Origin: Trichomonas tenax
Taxonomy: Eukaryota; Parabasalia; Trichomonadida; Trichomonadidae
Assembly (NCBI GenBank): GCA_023091735.1
Contig: JALKBU010000306.1
Location: 1 to 49,714 of the forward strand
Length of the DNA: 49,714 nucleotides
Direction of reading: 5' to 3'
The position numbers and the translations under genes are program-made. Position 1 is the first letter of the stretch. Each line of letters starts with the position of its first letter. Under the pieces are notes generated by a model that saw only the letters and a program-made list of their open reading frames with translations, was not told where the DNA came from and searched no databases. Shown piece after piece: positions 1-8,799 of the stretch.

Positions 1-100
1 AGTTGTCATTTATCCTTTCATTTAATGTTTGTGATTCAGTTTTAATTAATTCCTCAACTAATGAATTTATGATTTGTTCAGTGTTGTTGTTTGTTGTCAT
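1..100 (-). CDS. 5' end of an unrecognised gene, cut by the window edge
   Basis: Read on the minus strand, an ATG at 98-100 opens a frame that stays open to the window edge (33 codons). The peptide starts MTTNNNTEQIINSLVEEL and is polar and probably helical. The plus-strand frame over the same bases is low-complexity and looks like its shadow. I recognise no domain. The AT-rich leader upstream of the ATG resembles the leaders of the Maverick-type reading frames elsewhere in this window, so it could belong to a mobile element, but that is a guess. Confidence 0.5.
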   Translation of the reverse strand, partial: MTTNNNTEQIINSLVEELIKTESQTLNERINDN

Positions 101-211
101 TTTAGAGAAATTAAAAAATAAATTATTGAAAAAATTAACTTTATTTTTGTTCATACCCCAATGTTGTCAAAATGTCATGTTGTCATAGTTTTTCAATACG
201 ATTTTTGGACC

Positions 212-238
212 TGGTCCACCTGGTCCACCTGGTCCACA
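212..238. repeat. Three 9-bp tandem repeats (CCTGGTCCA type)
   Basis: Three consecutive perfect units of CTGGTCCAC stand out from AT-rich surroundings. In one plus-strand frame they would read as collagen-like Gly-Pro-Pro triplets, but that frame is closed by stops on both sides within about 60 bases. They may be the tail of a lost glycine/proline-rich coding region. Confidence 0.7.
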
Positions 239-974
239 TAAAAAATTAACTTAAAACATCAAATTTTAAATCTTGACACATTCGTTAACTTAAAACATTA
301 AATTTTAATCGTAAATACTCAGAAATTATTTTATGAAAAATTTTTATTAACCGTCTCTTTATAAATTTTAAGTATCATTTATTCTCTCTCATATTTTCAC
401 ATTTGAGACACTATTCAAAATTCAAAGCAAAATATTTTCGCGATTTCGATTTTAACCCTCTCAATTTTCTATACGTATGAAAACACCTTTTTTTTTCAAA
501 ACTTTCCCCCCACTAACATCCAAAAATATAATTCATTTATGACTCATACATTATTTTTTAAAATTAACTTGCAGTCTTGTAATATTGAATCGTTTAGTCT
601 GTCGGAAATTAAGCGTTAAATCCTTCAAAAATGGGGTCAATACATCATAAATGATTACATTGATGCATTTGCAAATTTTGGCAACCAGCCCCCTTCTATT
701 ACTACTTTTCATATGATTTGGATTTATCTTTTATTTGTTTGTAGTCCTTGTAAGCAGAAATTCTGAAATACCATTTAAATAATTGTTTTCTTCACGAATT
801 ATTTTTCTCAATTCCAAAACTATCGTCATTCTCTTTTGATTCTTTGTCTTTAAAAAGTTCTGGATGCAGAAAGCAGAACTGCTAAATAAAAATTCTCAAA
901 AATATGGAAATTTTATTTTTTCTAATTACTTATCATTTTCATATCTTTGCATTACAAAAAGTGAGAAGCATATT
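239..974. other. AT-rich spacer, no gene seen
   Basis: No credible coding frame or RNA gene. The only structure noted is an imperfect direct repeat of about 23 bases (TTAACTTAAAACAT followed by AAATTTTAA) at roughly 246-269 and 284-309, and homopolymer runs. Confidence 0.6.
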
Positions 975-991
975 GTAGTGGCTTGATCAAT
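975..991 (+). repeat. Left flanking direct repeat (putative TSD)
   Basis: GTAGTGGCTTGATCAAT, repeated exactly at 2690-2706 on the other side of the foldback element. It starts with GTAG and is partly similar to the flanking repeat of the related element at 36990-37283. Confidence 0.8.
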
Positions 992-1396
992 TGTTGCGTA
1001 TAATATTCGGTCAAACGAAAAGTGACACTTTAGGTGTTAAATGTAACTTATGAATCTGACATGTAATAAAAAGGGTGTGACTCCAAAAGTGACTTCATGA
1101 AAAAATAATTACGACTATCTTAAAGACAGCATGAGGATGGGTCCCCATGGTGTCTTTGAGACAATAGCAGCTAGTTTTAGCTACTCCAGAACGAAATCTG
1201 AATTTCAATAATTTAGCTATATATGATATGAAGAAAGTTTGATCAAAGTTTGAATATTTGAATCAATTTTCAAAAGTTGTCTGTGAAGTGAGTAGATGAT
1301 GTGTATTTAAAGCATGCGTGTTTTCGGTTATATTTATCATATTAAATTTTCTTACAAAGAGATTTTGAAAGTGATATTTGAAAGGCTTGTCTAAAA

Positions 1397-2180
1397 TTTA
1401 TACGCAAAGTCGGCGAAACTCGTTTTTTAACTCACTGGATTAACTTTTTGCTAAGTTATTGAACTCCAATGTACAAAATACTGTTGTGCATGATATATTA
1501 AAGAATTAGCTAACAAAGTCGTTATTTCATTAAAATATTAGATATATCTTGCATCAAAAACATTGATTTGCCATGATGTGCTTTACTCATTATAATATAT
1601 TATATTACCATTGTATAGCATTTTTTAACGTAAAATAGGCTGTTGTCGATGATAAATAGGTAAATCTAATCACAAATATGCTTTTTTGAAAAAAAGTATT
1701 CCAAGTGTTCACACATAAGCTCTATGTGTTATTCTCCCAAAAATAATGATGACTCTTTTTGCGCAGCTAAATTTGACAAATTTATTAAATTGAGAAGAAT
1801 AGAGCAAGAAAATTTGAAAAGAGTCATCATTATTTTTGGGAGAATAACACATAGAGCTTATGTGTGAACACTTGGAATACTTTTTTTCAAAAAAGCATAT
1901 TTGTGATTAGATTTACCTATTTATCATCGACAACAACATATTTTACGTTATAAAAATGCTATACAATGGTAATATAATATATTATAATGAGTAAAGCACA
2001 TCATGGTAAATCAATGTTTTTGATGCAAGATATATCTAATATTTTAATGAAATAACGACTTTGTTAGCTAATTCTTTAATATATCATGCACAACAGTATT
2101 TTGTACATTGGAGTTCAATAACTTAGCAAAAAGTTAATCCAGTGAGTTAAAAAACGAGTTTCGCCGACTTTGCGTATAAA
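1397..2180. repeat. Near-perfect 363-bp palindrome with 57-base loop
   Basis: The left arm 1397-1759 and right arm 1817-2180 are reverse complements with only a handful of differences (one cluster is near 1640 versus 1935). The arms begin TTTATACGCAAAGTCGGCG and end GACTCTTTT. The loop 1760-1816 is unique. The very low divergence implies either recent formation or ongoing arm-to-arm gene conversion. No coding frame is present. It may be a separate foldback MITE nested in the larger element; no clean target duplication is visible at its edges. Confidence 0.9.
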
Positions 2181-2326
2181 AATTTAATTGCCCTATTTGA
2201 AATAAAAAAATATTGAATATATATATGAATTATAACCAAATATATGTCATTTTCATTAACCAAGGTCATCATTTATGCGATTTTAATAGGATATTAATTT
2301 TTTTGCAATTACTTTAAAAAAATAAA

Positions 2327-2406
2327 GTTTGTAGGCATCCTTTGCACCAGAACACACCTGAAATGCTAATATCAGGTCTGGTTTGGTGCAAAGAATGCCT
2401 ACAAAC
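2327..2406. repeat. 35-bp-arm hairpin inside the foldback element
   Basis: Left arm 2327-2361 (starts GTTTGTAGGCATCCTTTGCA) pairs with 2372-2406 with a few mismatches around a 10-base loop. It lies just inside the right terminal repeat. Confidence 0.8.
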
Positions 2407-2471
2407 TCGTCCAGGACGAAATCGGCTAAATTATTGAAATTCCGATTTCGACCTGGAGTAGCAAAAATTAG

Positions 2472-2533
2472 CTGCGACTGTCTCAAAGACACCATGAGGA
2501 TGGGTCCTCATGCTATCTTTGAGACAGTCGCAG
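2472..2533. repeat. 62-base hairpin with 29-bp arms and a 4-base loop
   Basis: Arms 2472-2500 and 2505-2533 match at 27 of 29 positions; the loop is TGGG. A degenerate counterpart sits in the left terminal repeat near 1113-1167. The pairing is strong enough for a pre-miRNA-like or cruciform structure, but nothing shows it is transcribed. Confidence 0.85.
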
Positions 2534-2689
2534 TCTCTCTTGACTTCGCTCTTGTAGGAAAAAGGCAAAATCATATTTGTCACTTTTCATGATTGAGACC
2601 CTACCCCTCTAATTTTAAAACCTCACTTTACATGCCAAATCTGACATGTAAAATGCCACTTTTCGTTTGACTGATTATTATACTCTACA

Positions 2690-2706
2690 GTAGTGGCTTG
2701 ATCAAT
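2690..2706 (+). repeat. Right flanking direct repeat (putative TSD)
   Basis: Exact second copy of the 17-base sequence at 975-991, immediately outside the right inverted terminus. Confidence 0.8.
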
Positions 2707-4181
2707 TATATTATTTTAATACCAATATTTTTTTTCTGAAAAATATCAATATTTCTTGATATAATATCATACCCAGTGCGTCAATACTAATGCTAATTAT
2801 GTAATGTGGTTCATTCTTTCTATAATACTTTTTTCAAATAAAAAAAAAATGAAATTTTGAATAACCTCGTTGAAAATCGCGACTTAATGTCAAAAAAATT
2901 ATAATTAAAATTCCAAACTGTGAGTAACTAATGAATCAAATATAGATGTGTCGTGTACCAATTTTAAATTTATCGATAATATGTTTTCGACGACTTTTGA
3001 AAAATGTTGGAAAATTTATAAATTGTGTTGAAATCATTCATATTGTCTTTTTTGTTGAATTTTCATGCAGTAAAATTTATTAATTTATATCTTTCAACAC
3101 GAGAATACAAAAATACAGCTTGCTAATAAAATAAAGCTGCCTTGAAACAACTTGATACCTTAGTCAAAGCATTTTGCCACAATGAAAACAAAACAGATGA
3201 AAAATCAATCTAGTGTCTGATGGTTGATGCTGTGAGTTGAGGTTAATCATTCTTGAGTGGAAGATCAAATATTAAATGAAAGATAAATAAGAGATGCATT
3301 TGTTCTAAATAATGGTTTGAAACTGATATTGATTAGATTGGTGTTGTTATAACAGAGAATTCAAAATGGCAATATTTTGAAAAAAGTAGCGTAAACAATG
3401 ATCTCAATAGATCATGTGGACCTCGCATTCTCGTGTGATAGTTTCCAGACTGTCTATCATAAGAATTTTAAACAAAGATGAAATTTCATCATAAAATGAG
3501 ACAAGAATTTTCTCTCTTATTTTCAAAAAAAAATATGGTTGATTTGTAACATTCCACTAATAGGAAGCCTCAATGTACCAACTCCCAAATGCATCAAATA
3601 TGTTTTCTTGGATCTTGACTTTTATTGCACCAAGTAAAGATCTATTTTTGTTCGAAGAAATGTCATGTTAAATAAGGGTGAATCAATTTTCTTTGAGAGC
3701 CAACAATGAAGATAAATACAATTAAATTGATCTTCTCCTTTTAGTTTTTAGTGGTATTATCTAACATCATATCAGTGACTGTGATTATTATAAATCAATT
3801 CCAAATTTTGATTATAATTTAACCACATAAGCAAATTTGCATACACTCCTTTGCGAAATTGCTTTTATATCATTTGGAACAGGTTGTGTCGAATGGATTC
3901 TACTAAATTCTTATGATAATCGATGAAGATTATTTTATTTTGACACGTAAATCAATGATATGTCATGTAATGTTGAAATTGCATGTAAAAAAATAATGAC
4001 ATGTAAATTATCGGCACTTTCAGGAAAATTAGAAGAAATTCATTCAAGATTCAGCAGAGGTAGAGCGAAAACGAAAGAAAAAAAGGAATGTGACTAAAGT
4101 TCTCAAAATAAGGAGCACATAGAAAAAAAGTGTTATCGTCGACCAGCTTACACACAAATATTTGATTTTGAAATCTTCAGT
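2707..4181. other. Spacer with possible decayed coding traces and promoter-like motif cluster
   Basis: No intact gene. Around 3130-3480 there are short stretches with protein-like composition broken by many stops, perhaps an old pseudogene, but I cannot assign a family. Between 3941 and 4007 four variants of TGNCATGTAA occur (3941-3950, 3961-3970, about 3980-3988, 3997-4007), about 190-250 bases before the aldolase pseudogene start. Confidence 0.5.
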
Positions 4182-4190
4182 TCATTTTTA
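4182..4190 (+). promoter_or_regulatory. Inr core promoter of the aldolase pseudogene
   Basis: TCATTTTTA ends 3 bases before the ATG, matching the trichomonad initiator (TCA, then pyrimidine/T-rich). Its survival suggests the pseudogene may still be transcribed. Confidence 0.65.
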
Positions 4191-4193
4191 AGT

Positions 4194-4486
4194 ATGGCAA
4201 TCTCATACAAGTCTCTCGGTCTCTGCAACTCCAAGGACATCTTTGCCAAGGCTGTCAACGGTGGCTACGCCAGCTCCGTGAGGCTTCCAAGTCTGCTGTC
4301 TGCAAGATCAACATCGACTCCGATGGCAGAATGGTCATGACAGGCACAATCCGCCGTCTCTTCGCAGAACACCCAGAATGGTTCGACCCACGCCAGTACC
4401 TCGGTGAGGCTCGCACCAAGCTCACAGAGATGTACATGCGCAAGAACAAGGAGGTCCTTGGCTGCGCTGGCCATGCTTTCGACTAA
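4194..4486 (+). pseudogene. Class II fructose-1,6-bisphosphate aldolase, internally deleted
   Basis: The first 26 codons (MAISYKSLGLCNSKDIFAKA then VNGGYA) match the start of trichomonad class II fructose-bisphosphate aldolase, a zinc-dependent glycolytic enzyme. From about 4271 the +2 frame carries the family's C-terminus: a CKINIDSDGRMVMTG segment, then EMYMRKNKEVLG, ending in TAA overlapping TAAA at 4484. The two parts are in different frames and only about 96 codons remain of a protein usually over 300 residues. The whole central barrel with the zinc-binding histidines and catalytic Asp is missing, so no enzyme can be made. Codon use is that of a highly expressed gene (C-ending codons), and the Inr is intact. 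An assembly collapse is the alternative to a true deletion. Confidence 0.85.
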
Positions 4487-4827
4487 ATTTATTCTTTCTC
4501 TCTTGTTACAAAATATGCTCACACATTAAATCTTAAATCCCTCCAAAAGGGAGAATCAATCTATCATTCGCGAAGTTAGTTCTTAATTTTATCGAAATTA
4601 TTGAAATAAGAATATTCAAAAAATGATAAATATATGTTAGCAAAAAGTGAATTTTAACTTGTGCAGATTTTGTTTATTAAGTATTCAAGTTCTACACAAT
4701 TATTATTTTCATCATATCGAAAACTAACGGTTCTTTATTTGCCATTCAGTTTACAAATACTATATCTACTCATGTCCATCAGAAAGCGTTCTTGTAGTCA
4801 AATATATGAGTTTTTTTTTTTGATAAT

Positions 4828-4836
4828 TCATAAAAG
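4828..4836 (+). promoter_or_regulatory. Inr core promoter of the PLAC8-like gene
   Basis: TCATAAAAG starts 12 bases before the ATG at 4840 and fits the trichomonad initiator. It supports that start over an overlapping frame that opens at 4661. Confidence 0.55.
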
Positions 4837-4839
4837 TCG

Positions 4840-5109
4840 ATGTACGATTACGAAGGTGGACAGTTCGGCTGCTTCAAGGACATTATTGGCTGCCTCTACA
4901 CATGCTTCTGTGGACCATGCTCCAACATTGAAAACTGGGCAAAGGTTCGTGATGAGGAGTGCGGCATCTGCCACGTTTTGATGGTTGTCCATCCTTACTG
5001 GGTTCGTAAGTCCGTCCTCAAGAAGAGAAGTGAGTCCGGCAACGATCTCCTCACATTCTGCGCTGAGAACATCATCTGCCAGGTCTGCCGCGAGCTCCTC
5101 TCCGGCTAA
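4840..5109 (+). CDS. PLAC8-family small cysteine-rich protein
   Basis: The 89-aa protein has cysteine-rich hydrophobic segments typical of the PLAC8 fold: CLYTCFCGPCSNIENW around residues 18-33 and LLTFCAENIICQVCREL near the C-terminus, the latter like the family's CxxCxxxREL ending. PLAC8 proteins are small membrane-associated proteins, in some lineages linked to metal or cell-size control; the role here is unknown. C-ending codons suggest good expression. The stop overlaps TAAAAA. The overlapping frame from 4661 is a shadow. Confidence 0.7.
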   Translation: MYDYEGGQFGCFKDIIGCLYTCFCGPCSNIENWAKVRDEECGICHVLMVVHPYWVRKSVLKKRSESGNDLLTFCAENIICQVCRELLSG

Positions 5110-5448
5110 AAAATTACTATGAATTCACCTTACGCAGATTCTTCTTTGATAAATGTGAAAAAAAATTTATTAGCGTGATGCATATCTGTTGCTGATACAA
5201 TCAAAGACACATATCCCATACAATACATATGTAGTGGTTCCAGTCAATGAAAAACAATCAAAAATATTGTACTGTTCCAACTCGAAAATTAACAACGAAA
5301 ATATTATTACCTAGTAATTCTCTTTTGTAACATAAAATAAAATTTTCTAAAATTGAAGATTTTTTCACAATCACATATGATTTAAGCCTAAATTTTGAAA
5401 CAAATAGCATTAGCACACCAATTGTATTATAATCATGCAATAAAATTG
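5110..5448. other. Spacer, no gene seen
   Basis: AT-rich intergenic DNA. A TCATGCAATAA motif about 15 bases before 5449 is a weak Inr candidate and contains a two-codon upstream ORF (ATGCAATAA). Confidence 0.5.
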
Positions 5449-6558
5449 ATGTCTTTTTTGATGGCGGGGAAAAAAACTCTAAAAAAAATGATGAAACGAT
5501 CTCTAACTACACAGCAGCATATGACGCAATCGCGTTATACATCCCAGGAAGTCATATCCACGAACAGCTCCGACAGGGATGTTATCATCAGCAAAGTCCT
5601 GAAGACTGACTCTTCTGATAGGACTCCGCTTACAATGAAGCGCTTGAAGCTCAAACCGGACGTTTTGACGATCCCACCGAATATCATCAGGGAACTCGCC
5701 ATAACAAGCGAATTAAACTCACCACATATCGTTCATCCGGCCGTAAATGATATTTCTTATGAGCCAAAAGACAATTCTATCAGCTACATTTATGAATATG
5801 GAGCCACAGATATCCAAAAGATTATGACAGTGAAGAAAGCACTTCTAAAAGAATCAACAGTCAAATCTATTTTATTTCAAATCTTACTCGGGCTCGATTA
5901 TATGCATGCTAGAGGAATTTCTCACTGCAATGTCACTCCTTCAAACTTACTAATTATGCCTTCTTCATCACAAACGCCTGGAATTCTTCGTTTCATCGAT
6001 TTCTCGCTAGCTAGGATTGCTGAGCCGATTACTAAAATTAGGCCTGAAAAGATAATCAATATGGGGTATAGAGCTCCTGAAATAACGCTTGGAATGCCCG
6101 ATTATAGTTACCCGGCTGATATTTGGTCCGCTGGGTGCATTTTCGCCGAACTTTTAACAGGCACTTTATTTGACATACAAAAACAGACACCTCAAGATCA
6201 GAATACATTCATGCTTCATAAATATGTGGAAGTTATTGGCTCTATGAAATTAGAAGACTTCCCGCACCATGAAAATTATGCTAACTGGATTGCATTCCAG
6301 TCATTTATATCGTCAAATCAAACACAGATGAGAAATACGAAAGGAAAGTTATACCAGAAAGTTTCGAATATGAGCACAGAGACACAAGATTTGCTGTTCA
6401 AAATGCTTACTTACAATCCTGATCAAAGGATTTCGGCAAGAGAAGCACTTCGTCACCCATATTTCAATTTCAGACCTTTCCCAGACATGAATATTGTTAG
6501 AACATTCACTGCTGAGGAATGGAGTGCTATTGCTGCTAATGGTGCAAAAGCTGAATGA
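5449..6558 (+). CDS. CMGC/MAPK-like pseudokinase
   Basis: The 369-aa protein (from ATG 5449; ATG 5461 is equally possible) has a protein-kinase layout: a beta3 lysine (TMKRLKL, K64), a helix-C glutamate (E82), then CMGC hallmarks YRAPE (207-211) and ADIWSAGCIFAELLTG. The catalytic loop is degenerate: HRDxKPxN has become HCNVTPSN (159-166), losing the proton-acceptor Asp, the Arg and the Lys. DFG is DFS (184-186), and no glycine-rich loop is visible. The TxY activation motif of MAPKs is not present in the expected stretch (EPITKIRPEKIINMGYRAPE). I infer a pseudokinase with a scaffold or regulatory role, since ATP-site Lys and Glu and the DF of DFG remain but phosphotransfer chemistry should fail. 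Confidence 0.8.
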   Translation: MSFLMAGKKTLKKMMKRSLTTQQHMTQSRYTSQEVISTNSSDRDVIISKVLKTDSSDRTPLTMKRLKLKPDVLTIPPNIIRELAITSELNSPHIVHPAVNDISYEPKDNSISYIYEYGATDIQKIMTVKKALLKESTVKSILFQILLGLDYMHARGISHCNVTPSNLLIMPSSSQTPGILRFIDFSLARIAEPITKIRPEKIINMGYRAPEITLGMPDYSYPADIWSAGCIFAELLTGTLFDIQKQTPQDQNTFMLHKYVEVIGSMKLEDFPHHENYANWIAFQSFISSNQTQMRNTKGKLYQKVSNMSTETQDLLFKMLTYNPDQRISAREALRHPYFNFRPFPDMNIVRTFTAEEWSAIAANGAKAE

Positions 6559-7091
6559 TTTTTTATTGATTATATTTATTATGTAAATGTTAAAGTTATA
6601 TTTATTGATCCCGGATTGTTTGAACTTGCCATCGATTAATTATTTCATAATTCTAACAATAAATTTTTATCTCAAATCAAATCCATTGAAATTACGCATT
6701 TTTATGATATGATATGAAATAAAAGCTAAAATAAATATGTTTTCATTATTTGTTCCTGCTTGAAATCAAAATTAACATAACTAATTTCAAAAATAGCAAT
6801 AAAAATGTTATTTTTTTTCTTGCAAAAAATATTGTTTTTGACTAAGAGAACATTATGATTAAATAGAAATTATTATGCCAAAGCGAATTGCATCAAAAAT
6901 TTGCTTTGTCATTATTTTTTGGCTGCTTTTTTATCGATTCTTTACCAAAAAATTTCAGACATAAGCTTTAAAGGCTTATGCGAATTTAGAAAACTGAAAA
7001 AATCACAAAAAGAAAAAATTTTGGTCGTGTGAGAAAAAAATTCCGAATTTGTTTTTTGTAAAACTGCCAAAAATATTTTTTGCGGTAATTC
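6559..7091. other. Spacer, no gene seen
   Basis: AT-rich. A short perfect hairpin CATAAGC/GCTTATG lies at about 6960-6980. TTCATGG overlaps the next start codon and may be a weak Inr. Confidence 0.5.
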
Positions 7092-8519
7092 ATGGCAGTG
7101 TCGCTAGATGAGGTCAATGTCCTCATTTTACGATACCTCAAGGAGAGTGGTTTTGACCATACTGCCTACGTTTTCGAAAATGAATCCTTTTTGTCATCAT
7201 CAAATATAAATTCGTCTAATATTCCGCCAAATGCGCTTATATCAGTTCTTCAGAAGAGCCTCGGCTATATGAAAGTCCAGAAATCGATTCAAAGAGCCAG
7301 AAAAGATCCAAATGATCCAATACATCAAGAAATCACAAATATCGAGAAGCGATTCCCTCAAACAGAAATCAATCCGAGCGTTGATATCACAGAGTCGCAG
7401 CTTATTGCAACGGCATCGATACAGCACCCTTACAGACAGCCTGCAGAAAATCAAGAGCCTATCACTCTTTCTCCGAAAAATGCGACCATTCTTGCTGGCC
7501 ATCCATCAGATGTCTATTCCTGCTGCTGGTCCTCCGATGGATCACACCTTGTTACCGCGAGTGCTGAGGGTGTTTCAATCATTTGGACAATCGAGAACGG
7601 AAAGCCTGTCTCAGAGAAGAAGATTGATATCAAGTTCCAGACAGACTCTCCAGACAGAGACTTTACAGATGTCGCTATTTCTTGCGAAAATATTATTGCA
7701 TTAGGCTCTTTCGATAGATGTGCATATCTCTGTGACATGAATGGCAATCAATTACACTGCCTCGAGGGACATACGCTACCTATATATGGCGTTTACTGGA
7801 GTCCAAATGGAAAAAAGTTGATCACGATTTCTGCAGATAAATCGGTTATTGTTTGGTCGTCGGATGGAAAGCTTATTCAGAAATTCGAAATCCATACAGA
7901 TGCAATATTGACTGCTGCATGGAGGAATGATAACGTTTTTGCCACAGGCAGCCTCGATAAAAATATCGTTGTCTACGACCTTTCTCTCGGCTCAACAGAA
8001 GTTCTCAAGGGACACACATCGAAAGTTAATAAAATCGCTTGGTCTGTCAACGGAAATCTTGCATCAGGCAGTTACGACAATACAATTAGAATCTGGAGGG
8101 AGGACGGAACGTGCAGCCATGTATTGCAAGGTCATACACAGCTGATTTCAGATTTGAAGTGGAAACCAAATTCAGACAGAATCCTTGCTTCCAGCTCAAT
8201 TGATCACACCGTGATTTTATGGGACGCACAGACAGGCGCCAAATTACACAGTGATCAGACTCATAAGGATGAAATTCTTACAATCGATTTTTCTCCTTCT
8301 GGGGCTTATCTTGCTTCAGGAGGCTTGGATGGTCTTATTGTTGTCCAAAATGTCGCAGATTCCCAACATATTGTCACCTTTGGTGGTACTTCAATGATTT
8401 ATGAATTAGAATGGTCTCCAAATTCTGAAAGTGTAGCTGTTTGTTTTGCAGATTCGACAGTTGCTATCATCCACATGAAAACATGTAGTAATTTATTACA
8501 GTCTGCAACACCCAAATAA
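7092..8519 (+). CDS. TBL1-type LisH/WD40 repeat protein
   Basis: The N-terminus (residues about 3-60) is a LisH motif of the TBL1/TBL1XR1/Sif2 type: LILRYLKESGFDHTAYVF followed by NIPPNALISVLQKSL, closely matching the animal TBL1 layout. A polar linker (about 65-125) leads to a beta-propeller of about seven or eight WD40 blades (about 130-470), with recurrent GH...S...W.........S.D....W patterns, for example GHTLPIYGVYWSPNGKKLIT. TBL1 proteins are core subunits of NCoR/SMRT-HDAC3 or Set3-type histone deacetylase complexes. Length (475 aa) is close to the animal homologue. Likely nuclear and involved in transcriptional repression; the stop overlaps TAA with TAAA-rich 3' sequence. Confidence 0.85.
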   Translation: MAVSLDEVNVLILRYLKESGFDHTAYVFENESFLSSSNINSSNIPPNALISVLQKSLGYMKVQKSIQRARKDPNDPIHQEITNIEKRFPQTEINPSVDITESQLIATASIQHPYRQPAENQEPITLSPKNATILAGHPSDVYSCCWSSDGSHLVTASAEGVSIIWTIENGKPVSEKKIDIKFQTDSPDRDFTDVAISCENIIALGSFDRCAYLCDMNGNQLHCLEGHTLPIYGVYWSPNGKKLITISADKSVIVWSSDGKLIQKFEIHTDAILTAAWRNDNVFATGSLDKNIVVYDLSLGSTEVLKGHTSKVNKIAWSVNGNLASGSYDNTIRIWREDGTCSHVLQGHTQLISDLKWKPNSDRILASSSIDHTVILWDAQTGAKLHSDQTHKDEILTIDFSPSGAYLASGGLDGLIVVQNVADSQHIVTFGGTSMIYELEWSPNSESVAVCFADSTVAIIHMKTCSNLLQSATPK

Positions 8520-8799
8520 TGTTTTTTAAATTCACATATTTTGATTGTTAAATAAAAGTTGATTTTTGTGAAATATACAACTATCTCATGTCATTTCTTT
8601 CTTTATCATGTCATTAGTCAGTTAAATATATTATCTGATAATAGAATACATAAACGACAATCATTTTCAGGCATAAATCATCCAGATATTTGCTGTTCTG
8701 CCTTATATCTACAGCCCATGATTTTTTTTAAATTATTTTTTTTGCCACATAAATTATTTACATAACAGGTATTTGTCAAAAGCGACATTTTTTTAAATA

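Larger units (their letters stand above)
992..2689. mobile_element. Foldback transposon, non-autonomous, long hairpin-rich TIRs
   Basis: The outer ends are inverted repeats: TGTTGCGTATAATA at 992 and, reversed from 2689, TGTAGAGTATAATA. Both continue into a shared TCAAACGAAAAGTG block, TGACATGTAA motifs and a subterminal hairpin block that matches up to about 1219 on the left and 2424 on the right, giving TIRs of about 230-265 bp with indels. The element is flanked by an 18-base direct repeat GTAGTGGCTTGATCAATT (975-992 and 2690-2707; the last T is shared with the element end), interpreted as a target duplication of 17-18 bp. No transposase frame is present, so it is non-autonomous. The centre holds a separate giant palindrome (1397-2180). 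The superfamily is not recognised; such a long duplication does not fit hAT (8), MULE (9-11), piggyBac (4) or Maverick (5-6). Confidence 0.8.

Noticed and set aside
3..188. 61-codon plus-strand frame at the left edge
   Set aside because: Low-complexity Leu/Phe/Val-rich composition; the opposite strand reads as a sensible polar peptide with its own ATG.
5231..5249. GTAGTGGTTCCAGTCAAT as a third copy of the element target/flank sequence
   Set aside because: Only partial similarity, single copy, and no inverted termini nearby; could be an empty target but is equally likely chance.
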